Assembly (NCBI GenBank): GCA_003117195.1
Contig: BDSI01000061.1
Coordinates: forward strand, 496,001-560,000
DNA length: 64,000 nucleotides
Source of the DNA: Eudorina sp. 2006-703-Eu-15
Lineage: Eukaryota > Chlorophyta > Chlorophyceae > Chlamydomonadales > Volvocaceae
Reading direction: 5' to 3'
The position numbers were made by a program, and so were the translations under genes. This document shows, in pieces, positions 47,295 through 58,490 of the stretch (position 1 is its first letter; each line of letters opens with the position of its first letter). Below the pieces are notes generated by a model, which was not told where the DNA came from, ran no database searches, and was given only the letters and a program-made list of their open reading frames with translations.

Positions 47295-50200
47295 ATGGCG
47301 TCAGAGCGCTATGAACGGCGGCAATGCATCGGGCGCGGGTCGTTTGGGGACGTGTATGAGGGGTAAGCCATGGGGTTTCGCACTGAATGGACATCACAGC
47401 ATCATCTATTCGCTGACATTGAAGGCTCCTCATGGGTTGGTAGCGTGGAGGATACTGACCTGCAGCGCATTGCGATTCTCACAGGGTTGACAAGCAAACC
47501 GGGCAACCTGTGGCCATCAAGGTTATAGATTTGGAAGATGTGTAAGTATGGGGCAGGTTTCCCCGCTTAATACCAGTGTTATCCTGGGCGGTGTGTGATA
47601 TGCTTTGTGCGTGCGTGCAGGGACGATGACATCCAAGACATCCACAAGGTACCACTAGGGCGGGATTGCAAGAGGGAGAAGAGCGTTATTGCGTCTGGCG
47701 AACAAACAAACCCTTCCCGTGCGTAACCAACAACCGGTACCCCTACACACCTGAACTTACAACGCAGGAAATCCAAGCGCTCGCTGGGTGCAAATGCAAA
47801 AACATTACCGAGTACTATGCATCCGTCCTGCGACCGAACAGCGCAGAATTGCATATTATTATGGAACTTATGGCGTGCTCGGTCTCTGACCTGGTAAGGA
47901 CACCCGAGGAGCACAGAACCTACGTTGGTGGGCACAATTGGAGGGGGGCCCAGGGGATGGAGACTTGCGCAGTGTACTTGTGGTTACCAGGAAGAAAGGT
48001 GCATGCATGTTGGTCTGATGTGGGTCACGGGATGCCCGGTCATCCCGGCCCCAGGCAATCCGGGACCATGAGCCTTCCCACACACTTCTTCTCCAGCGCG
48101 AAGCCAATGCCCTCAGTCTGATGCTGCCAGAGCTCGCCGCAGTTTGGCTGTGGCACAGAACACGACACGACGTTGTGACGTGCTCGTGTTCTGAGCGCTG
48201 CACGTGTATCCGTGCTACGGTGCTACGGTGACCTGTAGGTACAGCACGGGCCCCTGGACGAGGCGTGTATTGCGTACATCCTTTCCCAGGTACGGACGCT
48301 GTGCATTTACATTTCGTGCCATACGTCCGACGCATATGGCAGGGCAGAAGCGCCCAACGATTGCGGGGGCAGGGCAGAAGCGCCCAACAATTGCGGGGGC
48401 AGGGCAGAAGCGCCCAACGATTGCGGGGGCAGGGCAGAAGCGCCCAACGATTGCGGGGGCAGGGAAGAAGCGCCCAACGATTGCGGGGGCAGGGCAGAAG
48501 CGCCCAACGATTGCGGGGGCCGGCGTGTGTCTGCGATGGAGCATGCCATCCTTTACTGTGCATTTGGACGATGCTGGCGGATGCAAACGGTCAATGCGCG
48601 ATCATCTTCTAACTTGTTTTCTAGTTACTACAACTTAACAGGGTAGACGGAGGTTTGGAATGCCCAACCGAGTTGTAGGTCGAGCTTACGCCCATACGGC
48701 GAACCGGACATGAACCCGAACTTCGGACGCCACGTTGCGGAGACGGAGCTGCGTTGCCCATTGTCGCGCCCGTGGTGCTGGCCTCTTGCTCCTCAGGTTC
48801 TGAACGCGCTCGTGTACCTCCACTCGGAGCACCGCATTCATCGGGACATCAAGGTGTGCGACCCCGCCTGACAGCAGAGATCTCCGCTGTGCTTGGACAT
48901 GAAGTGCAGATCTGCAAAGCAGAGGCTCGCCTGAGAGACGGCCGCAGTTTTGCTTCCTTGCGTTTAGTCAGGAAACCCGACGATGTGTGCTAAGGAGTAG
49001 GAACCAGTCCAACCAAGCCAGTCCGTGTGTGTTTAGAAGGAAACTGAGCCGCGAGAAACGGAGTCCTTGTGTGTGTGGATGTGTGGACTCATTGCAAGCG
49101 ATCCGCGCCTCTATGTAGTGCTGTCGGCCCAAAGAGCGACTGGGTTGATGCTGAAGGTTGATGCTCGGTTGTGGCACCTGCCTGCTCTCGGCTGCCTTAA
49201 TGCAGGCTGCCAACCTGCTGCTGTCCCGCAACGGAGATGTCAAGATAACGGACTTCGGCGTTTCAGGGCAGCTGACCGGCACGCTGGGCTACCGCCGGCG
49301 CACCTTCGTGGGGACGCCTTTCTGGATGGCCCCGGAGGTGGGGCGCATCGCGGAAGGGGTCGGCGACTTTTCCTACCTATGGGACATCCTGTGCTTGAGA
49401 GCCGCGATGAATCTGTGCGTGGTCGCTTGCACGCCGACTGCCCGCCACGCGAGGGATGACACGGGTCTGTGATCCGCCCGCTCCTCGTGAGCTCCCGATG
49501 AAGTCAGGCCGCCCTCGGGAGAGAATCTCCAGTAATTCACAGGAAATGTCTTCCCATTGTGGAGGCAGGATAGACATGCACGAGGCTGAACATACGCAAG
49601 GCGCATCTCGGGGCAGTCGTGGCATCATCATCATCACCATGTATCATCATCTTCAATCATCACGCCCTTGCCGCTTGTCTTCGCCGACACTGAACCACAT
49701 ATGAGCGCATCGCATCCACATCCACATCCGAAGTCGCCTCGCCCGCATGCCCTGGCTGCAGGTGATTGACACATCGGAGGAGGGGTACAGCGAGAAGGCC
49801 GACGTCTGGTCGCTCGGCATCACCGCCATCGAGATGGCCACCGGGTCCCCGCCGCACGCGGACATGCATCCGATGCGCGTTTTGTTCCTGATCCCAAAGG
49901 GCCCAGCGCCGCAGCTTGAGGGCGATTTCTCGGTGCAGATGAAGGACTTCGTGGCGGCCTGCTTGCGAAAGGACCCATTCAGCCGACCGGCGGCCAAGGT
50001 GAGCGGCGAGCGACGGGCCAAACTGGCCCTGGTCGGCCCCTGAGTTGGCTTGGCGGCTGACAAGGGGGCCGGGAAAGAAGGAGATGGCAGGGTTGGTCTC
50101 CAGTGATCATAAAGACGATATGTGCCCCCGGCGGGGCTGAGCTCATGAGGTGCCGTTTCAAGGCGAGGTGCACACGCGGGCCACCGATCCTCGTGTCGCA

Positions 50201-53200
50201 CGGCGTGTGCTGATCCATGGGCGCCTGTCCAAGCAGCGGCGGGCGTAGAGGAAGCGGCAGTGGAAGATTCCGGAGGCGCCCAACGAGGCCGAGCCCCGAT
50301 GGCAAAGCGCGGTGGTGGAGGTCGGCACGGCGGAGGGAGGCGGTGGGACGCATGCAGACCTGGGCCGGCAAGACTCCTTCAACCTTCCTCGGTACTTCTA
50401 GAGGCCCGCCAGCCCGGGGTTGCAGTGACGGGCGATTGAAAAGCATGTTGGAGCTCATCTGCCAGAGGTCGTCGGGGCCGGGGAGTGCCACGTTTGGTTG
50501 CCCCCCTGCTCTGACGCGCTTGGCATGCGCTGGCCCTTGTGCTGGTGCGCGCGTGCAGGACCTGCTACGGCACCCCTTCGTGGCCACCGCCACGCAGCCG
50601 CCAGACCACCTTCCGGCCATGGTGCAGGAGCTCGTCCGGCATAAGAAGCCGGTGATGACGCGCCGCGATGTGGAGGATCCGCTCATGGCGGGAGGCACCA
50701 TGCCGGCCTGGGATTTCGGGACGGTGGGCCGCAAGGGCGCGGCGGCGGCGGCCGCAGCGGCGGCGGTGCCCGCCGGGACGGTGCGCGCCGTGGCAGCGGC
50801 GATGGCGGCGGTGGGCAACGGCAATACCGTTCGAGGCGGCGATTCCCTGCGTGAGGCGAAGAAGCAACAAGCGGCGGCGGGGGCGGGGGCAGGCACGTTG
50901 CAGCAGCACCAGCAGCAGGGGTCAGCGGTTGCAGCGGCACGCGTGGAGACGATTAGACGGAAAGCCGGTGCGGCGCTGATGGAGTTCCTGGGGTCGCCGA
51001 ACGGAGCGGCCGCGGCCGCGGCAGCGGGGGGCGCTCGGACGTCCGCCGGCTCTCCGCTCGGGCAGCAGGCTGCGCCGCGGACTGGCGGCGGCGAGGACGC
51101 CAGGTCGGCGTCGCCGCTGCCCTTTCCCGCAGCCCTCGCCAATGGCAACGGCGCGACGTCCCCCAGCGCCAAGCCGCGCGGGGCCGCCGCTGTCGCGACA
51201 GACGAGCACAGCTCGCCGTTGCCGGGGCCGCCGCAGCGCGGCGCGCAGCCCCTGGCCGAAAAGTTCCCGACCATGTCATCAGCGGACGCCCGCATGTACA
51301 GGGAGATGGTGGCGAAGGGCAGTGCCGTGAGCGGCGTCGGGGGCCCCGGGGCCGGCGGGGGAACCAGCGCGGAGGGCATGGTGCTCAGCAGCCTGTCGTT
51401 CGGCGCCCCGCTGCCTTCGGGCACTCCGCCCTCGGCAATCTCGGCGGCAGCGGCCACGACCATGTCGGCCGGGGGGAAGAACGCGGTGCACAGGTGGGGC
51501 GAGGGCGGTTGGAAAGGCGCTGGGGGTGCCCTCGACAGTGCAGCCCCGGGTCGCTGGGAAGGAAAGAGCATTTACAGGGGGCCGCACCGGCCTGTCCCAA
51601 GCAAGCGCCCAAGGGGGTCGGGCGAGCCTGCAGTTGACGTGGGAAGCAACGGCAGATGCGCCCTTGTGTGGCCCTCGTGCGAACACACATCATGCAGCAT
51701 GATTCATACTGGTCTTGCCGCAATCACACGGGCGTTTGCGGCTTTGTATTCTGATTACAACAAGCCTTGGCGACGGTTATGCGGTGGACGGCCGACATGC
51801 GGCGGAGGGGGGATATGCTGTGCGCGGAGTGTGTGCTGTGTGTAAGGGGACTCCGGGGGGGTTGCGAGCTGCACCCCCTTGTGTCGCGTCATCTAGCGGT
51901 TCCCAGCGGGCAAAGTCCTCGTCCGAGATCAGGTCCCAAGCCCATTTCGATGTGGATCGGCTATCTCATGGTCGCTATCCCTTGCCCCCTTGGGACATGT
52001 TTGCCGTCTCCCTTCGCGCAGGTACCAACAAGCGCCCTCGTACTCCGATGACTCGTCCGAAGGAAGCCGGGGCCTCGCGCACAGCGGCGACGGCGCCGCA
52101 GGCGTCGATAAGTACGGCACCGTACAGTCGCGCGCCAGCGGGACCGCCAGTGGGGTCGCCAGCAGCGGCTCGGCCTCCCAGAACTCGGGCTCGCAGCGCT
52201 CCAGCAACTCGACGCACAGCGGCGGCGCGGGCGGGCCGGACACCGCAGTGGGCAGCTCCTCGGGCGGCTACGGCACCGTGCAGTCTCGAAAGCAGGTGCG
52301 GGGGCGCGCTGGCGCAAGAACAACCACAGCGGTGGCTGGCCTCGACACCCCGTAACGTCGTAACGCTGTCCCGCGGGGTTATGCTGGCTAACGGAGTAAC
52401 GCTGGAAAATCACGGAAATCACTGTATGGCGGAAGCGGCGTGCTGGTCCGGTGTCTTTTCGAAGCGTTGACAGGACGTAAATAAAGCATCTCGTCTGCTT
52501 TACATCTGTCCTTCACACAGCATCAGCCAACGCCTGTCGCGCGTCGTCCGATGGAGCGTCTGCTATAGCAGCCTGCTCAATGCACGCTGTGTGGGGATAT
52601 TGGTGGCGGAACCTCCGAGGGACCCTTTCGAGACTGCTCCCCGTGTGTCGTCGTCGTCTGCTCTGCTTGGCCTGGCCCCTGCAGGTCGTCGGCGCTGACG
52701 GCAACCTGTCGGGCGTCGTCGCGGGGTTGGCGCAGCTGGGTTCCGCTGCTGCGAACGGCTCCGCGCCAGCGGCCGCAGGCGGTGGTGGCGGCGGCGGCGG
52801 TGGCGACACGGTGGCGGGCGGCACAGCGGTTGGCAGCCGCGCACTGATGGGGCTTATGGCGCGGGAGGGCAGTTCGGCGGACAGCGCAACCGTCCTGTCC
52901 CGCCTGCTGTCGCCCTGCATCCGCGCCTCGTTCAACAGCGCTGACAAAGCCAGCCAGTCGTTGCTTGCGGGCATCCTGAACAACTTCAGCCAGCTGGAGA
53001 AGATGGTGCGTAAGCGACCTTCTCCAGTGCGTCAGCTTTGTGCGGCTGTGCAGGCGCTGTTGTTCCGTTGGCCCAGCGTCCTCGCCGTGTGTTTAGATAG
53101 GAGACCCGCCCGACCCATGTGTGTGGGTGTGGGTGAGGGTTGCCCGATACCTCCCAATGGCCCCTTTTAGGCCCTGCACCCCCTGGCGGCCGGTCCTGGG

Positions 53201-53713
53201 CCGTTGTGCCCATGGCCTTGAAAATCGGCCAGGTAGGGAAGGCAGGTGCAAAAGAGTTTGCCCTCACTGTGCCGCCCCGCCGCTCCTCCTGTGACTGCTG
53301 TTTGCCCGTTTCCCCATCGCCAGATGCCTGGGGCTTCCTATCGGCTCATGCAAGAACTGTTGGTGCGACTCTCCTGCAGCAGCGACGCGGCCCTCCAGCC
53401 GCTTTGTGCCTCCGCGGTGGGGCTGTACGCGTCCCATGCGCTGGCGGCCACGACGGCAGGCGAGGCGGGCGCCGCGCCCGTCATCGCCGCCGCGGGTGTG
53501 AACGGCGCGGCGAGCGCGCGTGCAAGCGGCAGCAGCGGCAACGGCAACGGCAGCCTGGCCGGCGTCAGCCTCCCTTCGTCGCAGTCTCGCACGATCCCGG
53601 ACATGGGCCCGCTCGGGGAGTTCCTGCTGGGGCGGTGGCGCGAGGAGGAGGCGCATGAGCTGGCGCTGCTGGCTCGGAGCATGTCATCGTCGGCGGTGAC
53701 CGGCCGGCGATAG
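47295..53713 (+). CDS. GCK-III type STE20 protein kinase (MST3/severin-kinase-like), 12 exons
   Basis: A cytoplasmic Ser/Thr kinase that phosphorylates protein targets. Exons: 47295-47362, 47485-47541, 47621-47648, 47768-47893, 48239-48289, 48797-48853, 49206-49337, 49762-49998, 50559-51493, 52022-52295, 52685-53005, 53324-53713; phases agree and sum to 892 codons. Motifs: start [10 protein letters not shown], Gly loop [19 protein letters not shown] (catalytic Lys), acidic [12 protein letters not shown] as in GCK-III, HRDIKAANLLL (catalytic Asp), [19 protein letters not shown], and [11 protein letters not shown] diagnostic of GCK-III. The ATG was chosen because it gives the usual short lead into the Gly loop. 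After the kinase domain (about residues 1-280) comes a long Ala/Gly/Ser-rich tail with two [13 protein letters not shown] repeats ([16 protein letters not shown]) and a helical C-terminal part ([30 protein letters not shown]). All catalytic residues are present. Confidence 0.9.
48340..48522 (+). repeat. 30-bp minisatellite in kinase intron 5
   Basis: Six units of AGGGCAGAAGCGCCCAACGA plus TTGCGGGGGC, exactly 30 bp apart, with one CAACAA and one AGGGAAG variant. It lies between exons 5 and 6. Confidence 0.9.
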
Positions 53714-55631
53714 CAGAGGGTTCCCCCTACAGCGATGACGGAATACTGACAAAATTCGGCCACGCGGGGCTGTGCGAGATACCATACGCTGCGTGAGGGG
53801 TCGTGAGGGTGGCGGCTTGGTAGGGGCACCCGGGGGGATCGGATGCGATCGCACTCGGACGTTTGCGTGCCAGGGGGTCAGCCAGGGGGTCACCATCGTA
53901 AGCTCGGGCCCAGGGGGTCAGCCAGGGGGTCAGCCGGGGGGTCACCATCGCAAGCTCGGGCCTAAGGGTCCCAGGTCGCATGAACCCCTTGCTGTCCAGC
54001 TGCGGTTCGGGATGCCAAGCCATAGTATGGCCGAGTATATCTGAAGCGCACACCGGGCAGCCAGGCATGCGGGTCGGCGCGCTTGAGACCTGCCTGCTGC
54101 TTGGCACGCCGGTGGTGCGCATACCTGGGGTTCGCGCCGGGGTGGGCGGGGATCTCCCTTAGAGATGTGACGCGTTTGTGTGGGGGGTAGTACACCACTG
54201 TGTGTGGGGGGGAGGGGGATGGATATGTTCTATGGTGATTGGGTGGGTGGGTGGGTGAGTTTGGAAGCTGGGTGATCGCATGTGTTGCCACTACCAGCGC
54301 TCGTCGGCTGGGACGCGTACAGCCCCAGTTGGCTCGCTTCGCCACTGCGGTGACTCTAGGGGGGCCTTGCTCGACATTGATGGCGAATTGATGTCCCCGC
54401 GGGAAGGCAGTCGGTCGACTGCCGATCCTCGCATTTCAATGCTAGCAAGCATGTGATCTGGTCATCTCTGTACAGACAGGCAAAACAGACAGACAGGCCC
54501 TAGGAGGATACAATGCGTCGTCGAAGGAGGCGACAGGCGCACAGACATTCAAACGGCCACAAGCGGCTGGTCATTACGAACCCGATTGAAACCGCTGATA
54601 ATGTTTGCGTCCCACACGCACGGCACCGATTGTGCTTGCGACCTCCTCGCCTACTGGCCGGTGAGCTTGATCAACATGCCGTAACACTGGCCGCACCTGA
54701 CCCCACCAGACTGCCACCGGGAGTAATCAACACGGGGTTGGCTTTATGGACCCGCCCTGATTGCGGGGCAAGCTCCATTCCCGCGGGGTATTCCTCCGCT
54801 ATCACCAATACATGCATGCGAGCCGGCTCAATCAAGCGGGTGGGTGAGGTTGGGGTCCTTCGACTCACACCGTTGGCTCACATTTCAAGTGCCGGGCGCG
54901 ATCAGGTCGCGTACGGCGGTTCTGCGCCACATGGTTTGATTCCAGGCAATTCGTCTAGAGGTCGTCTGTTTGAGTGTCTGCTGCGCAAGGGTGTACCTTT
55001 TTATTTCTTTCCTAACCAATATTTTTGGGGTGGGGCCGATGATGCGGCGGTTGGGGCGGGGCGACGGTGATGATGTGGCGGTTGGAGCGGGTTGGAGCGG
55101 CGACGGCCATAACGGGTCGTAGATGCCCTAGACAGGAGCTCTGCGGGAGGGGGCGGGAGGGGGCTCCGCGCTGCAGCCCCTGTCGCCACGTGATACGGAG
55201 GCGATTGCGCGGCATATATAGCTAGGGTGCGACTGCAGTGGCCGAATGGAGGTCGAATGGTGTAAACCCCAGCCGCTTGGGGCTGGTACATGGATGGGTT
55301 GCCGCCCGTTTGTACTACCTACAACTATGTTGCGAGGCGAGCACTGCTGGAAGCCCGCGCTGCCACGTTTGTCCACGGCAACTGAGGGCAGCTGTACGGC
55401 ATGGAGGGGGCGGGGTCGCTCGCACACGAGGAGGAGAAGAACCACCCCGCTCTCTTGGGGACCCCCCCATGATGCGCAACAGCGGATGGGAGCGATTGAT
55501 GACGAAGACACCGTCAAGGATATGGTGCTATAAACGTGCGCCAGAAAACATTCGGCGACGCTGGCGCATCGTACAGATACAGGCGGCAGCGGTAGGTCGG
55601 CGCTGCCCGGCCTCAGTGCCACCAGGCTGGC
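50489..55631 (+). repeat. Tandem duplication, copy 1 (left part)
   Basis: From ACGTTTGGTTGCCC in kinase intron 8, the sequence matches 58421 onward at an offset of 7,932 bp with few differences, through exons 9-12, the 3' flank and into a minus-strand gene. The duplicated unit is 50489-58420; the second copy starts at 58421 and runs past the window end. Confidence 0.92.
53714..55586. other. Kinase 3' flank without a confident gene
   Basis: It contains CAGGGGGTCAGC minisatellite units (53870-53945; copy number differs between duplicates), a GGGTGGGTGGGTG tract (54241-54256) and GC-rich sequence ending near 55290. No conserved gene is seen; the same holds for the second copy at 61650-63300. 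Confidence 0.45.
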
Positions 55632-57319
55632 CGCCAGACACCAGCCCAGGTAGCACTGCACCGACCCATGGGACAGCGCGCGCCACAGCTGCTGGCACAT
55701 CAGCCTGTCAGCTGCAGATGCCATCCTGTAGATCGTCTGAAACCTTCACAACCTTGCTCATATCCCACTGTGATTCTCCAACCTAACCTCCATGCGCGTG
55801 TCCCTGCCATGCCCAGACTGCTAGCGTTACTATGGTGGACTGGTGTGGGGCCCCCGCTTCGAATCCCGTAACCCGCGACTTCCGATCAGTCCACAAGGTT
55901 GACTCGGCCCAGCACAGTCCGCTCTCTTGATTCGTATTTGTAAATCGTCTGCCAAGCTCCCCGGTAGCCTCTGACAGCCTCTGTTTGGGTAGGCACCGAT
56001 CGCCATGACCATTACCTGTCGGTGGGGTGTGGATTTTCCGCGCAGTTATTTTGCGTACCAGTCCAGCAGGCCAGGGTGCAAGGTTAGGTTACAGCCGCCG
56101 GTGGCGTTGCAGGCTAAATTGCCTTCCCGAGGTACAGTGCCGTGCAACACCGGGCGCCGTCCTGCGCTCCATGCCTCACGAAGCATCCACATTAGGCATT
56201 CTATACTCTCAGGGCTTCGCCAACCAACTGACATGATAAAACCATACTTGTCAGCCTCCAACACTGCCGCGAGCTTGTCAACCCCTGCAACTCCTTCCTT
56301 GTGCAGACACCCGTGACGTCAGACGACGTGCGGTTCTGCCGTACACAACAGACATCGTCAGACGTCGCCCAGCGTCCACTCGCCTATCCACGGCCTCAAC
56401 CCCACAACCCTAGGACCTATGACATACAGGACACACTTCCTTGCATCATCCGACGGCTGATCGAAAATCAGGTGCCCACAACTCTATGGGGCGCGTCCCA
56501 CTCCTTCAAGCGGCATCTTACTAAGCGCCCAAACCACAGCGAGTCGTCGTTATCCACACCCACACATTGCGCACACGCACTCATGCACCATGCACACCGG
56601 CCAGCGACCCTCTCTGACTGGCACTCGTAGCCTCGAACATATCCAAAACCAACCGAACAACTCCTCCGAAACAATTACAGGACCCGCAAAGCCGCTAATC
56701 CCCAGTTCCCGTCGACCTCCTTACGGCTATCCCCCTCACGGCGGCAGCCATGCCGAATTTGCCGGTAGGCGGCGGATCCAGACCGCGCCCGCCAGCAGCG
56801 GCTCACTGGTCAGGCCACCTCCCCCGCCGCCGGTCATCGCCGTCACCTACGCCGCCGCCTCCGGGATGTACCCCATGAACTACCGTGCCCTGCCGCACCT
56901 GCTGTTGAGGCGCCGGCGGAAGCAGCGTCTGACCGTACGGCTGCGCGGACTCGTCAGCAGCCGTCGTCGACACGGACGCCAGCGGCAGCAACACAGCGGG
57001 GTCGAGTTCAAGCAGCGGGACGGGCGCCGCCGCCGCCAGCAGGCCGCCCGCATCCGCGGGGCCGCCGGACGCGGCCGCCGCGGCGCGCTGCAGCTGCGCC
57101 AGGGGCTGCCACCATACCACGTGCAGAAGCTGCTCATGCAAGGCGTCATTCGGGTCATTCAGGGAACCATCGCTGCCGGTCGCCGTCTCCATATCGCTGA
57201 CCGCCGCTGCAGCCACCGCGGCCGCCGTCGTGGTCCCAAACGCCGAGCTGCCGGCAGGCGGCCCAGCGGCTGCGCCTGCTACCGCAGCTGCTGCGACATC
57301 GGCAGTCCAAATCCAGGTA
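55587..57319 (-). CDS. Unrecognised minus-strand gene, three exons visible
   Basis: Exon 57319-56851 (acceptor TTAG, donor GTAGGT) is Ala-rich: TWIWTADVAAAAVAGAAAG, LHEQLLHVVWWQPLAQLQ. Exon 56284-56059 (acceptor TTGCAG, donor GTACGC) reads VDKLAAVLEADKYGFIMSVG, SPESIECLMWMLREAW, LTLHPGLLDW. It joins 55704 onward in phase: LMCQQLWRALSHGSVQCYLG, AASLVALRPGSADLPLPPV. High third-position GC and splice sites support real coding. No family is recognised. The C terminus is unclear: copy 2 of the duplication keeps about 415 bp that are absent here right after LPLPPV, so this copy may have lost its original end. More exons may lie at 57.6-58.1 kb. Confidence 0.5.
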
Positions 57320-58207
57320 CTAAGGTACGCAAAGAAAACGAGCACTGGCAGTTGCAAGGCTTGGACTTGGGCTACTGCTCCGCAACTATGAAGCCCATTC
57401 ATAACAACAGCCTCCTTTAGGACTCCTTTCCACAAAGCGGCCAATGAATCAACATACCATGTCATGCGCCCTACGCGCTTATCTCGTCTGGATAGCAACG
57501 CCGCGCCCTCCTCGGGTGGACCCGCTCCTGTCTGTTCCCATAAAAATGGTGAAAGCTATGTACCGCGCAGGAGATCGGTGACATGCGCAGCCTCTCCATC
57601 CACAACACTACTGCGAATCCTGGCTGGGGGACCTCTGGAGGACAGATCGAACACCGAGACTCCGGAGCAGGTGCGCCTAGGCGTGTTGCGGCCCCCTATC
57701 CTTCGTATCAAACATCAGCAGTGTCTTGTGCAGTGCAGCATAGTGTTGGGTGCTCCTCAAAGAAGGTTCAGTTCTGCGACTTCGCTAAGTTCCGCAAATG
57801 CAGCCATCCACATTGCATGCCTCCATCCATGCAGCAAGACTCGAACAAAAAACGGATCGGAAAGGCAGCAAGCGACGGCATGCCGGTAAGCGTCAACAAA
57901 CATGTCCACGGCTTTCAGCATCCTCCCTATCAGACTCCATTCGATCGACTGATCCAGAACCATTTGAAGTCCACCAGGCAAGCCAGTAACCCAGACAGAC
58001 ATGGTAGCGCAGCAACGCAAACAGGTGGGTTCTGTGCACACCCGCCCGAAACGGACTTGACGCCAATGCAGAATCGGCATGTTGCGGTGCTGAGATCCTG
58101 CCGAAGCAATTTTTGCCGCACGCCTCCCAAGTACAGAGGCGGAAGCTCAGCGACACCCAGTCAGTCATTGCCCCAGTGATGCCCCACAGCTGATTTCAGA
58201 CTCCGCG

Positions 58208-58420
58208 TCACAACGGCCCGTTCATCATCTCGTGAAGCCAAAGGTCCTTGTCGTACTGCTGCGTTATCTCAACCCCTGGGCCAATTCCCGGCAGCCGCTC
58301 GCGGGCGACGGACGGCAGCCGCGTGTCGCCCTCCAGGCCGCTCCAGTCGAAGTCGACAAAGCGAACCTGCGGCGGGTCCATCGGCTGGCCGTCTGACCCC
58401 AGCCGCACCATGACGTTGAC
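58208..58420 (-). pseudogene. 3' end of a protein-kinase-like gene, cut by the duplication junction
   Basis: The minus frame reads VNVMVRLGSDGQPMDPP, then QVRFVDFDWSGLEGDTRLP and ends DLWLHEMMNGPL with a TGA stop. VDFDW(S/A)G...G..R.P near the C terminus is the pattern of algal and fungal proteins with a protein-kinase-like fold; that assignment is from memory of the pattern, not a search. The frame meets the duplication junction at 58420, so its upstream exons are missing here. Confidence 0.45.
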
Positions 58421-58490
58421 CACGTTTGGTTGCCCCCCTGCTCTGACGCGCTTGGCCTGGCCTGGCCCTTGTTGGGGTGCGCGCGTGCAG

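Noticed and set aside
49979..51571. 530-codon minus-strand frame (and its copy at 58208-59662)
   Set aside because: Antisense to kinase exon 9; the plus strand has matching splice phases and continues the GCK-III domain. Only the last part at 58208-58420 is kept as a separate gene end.
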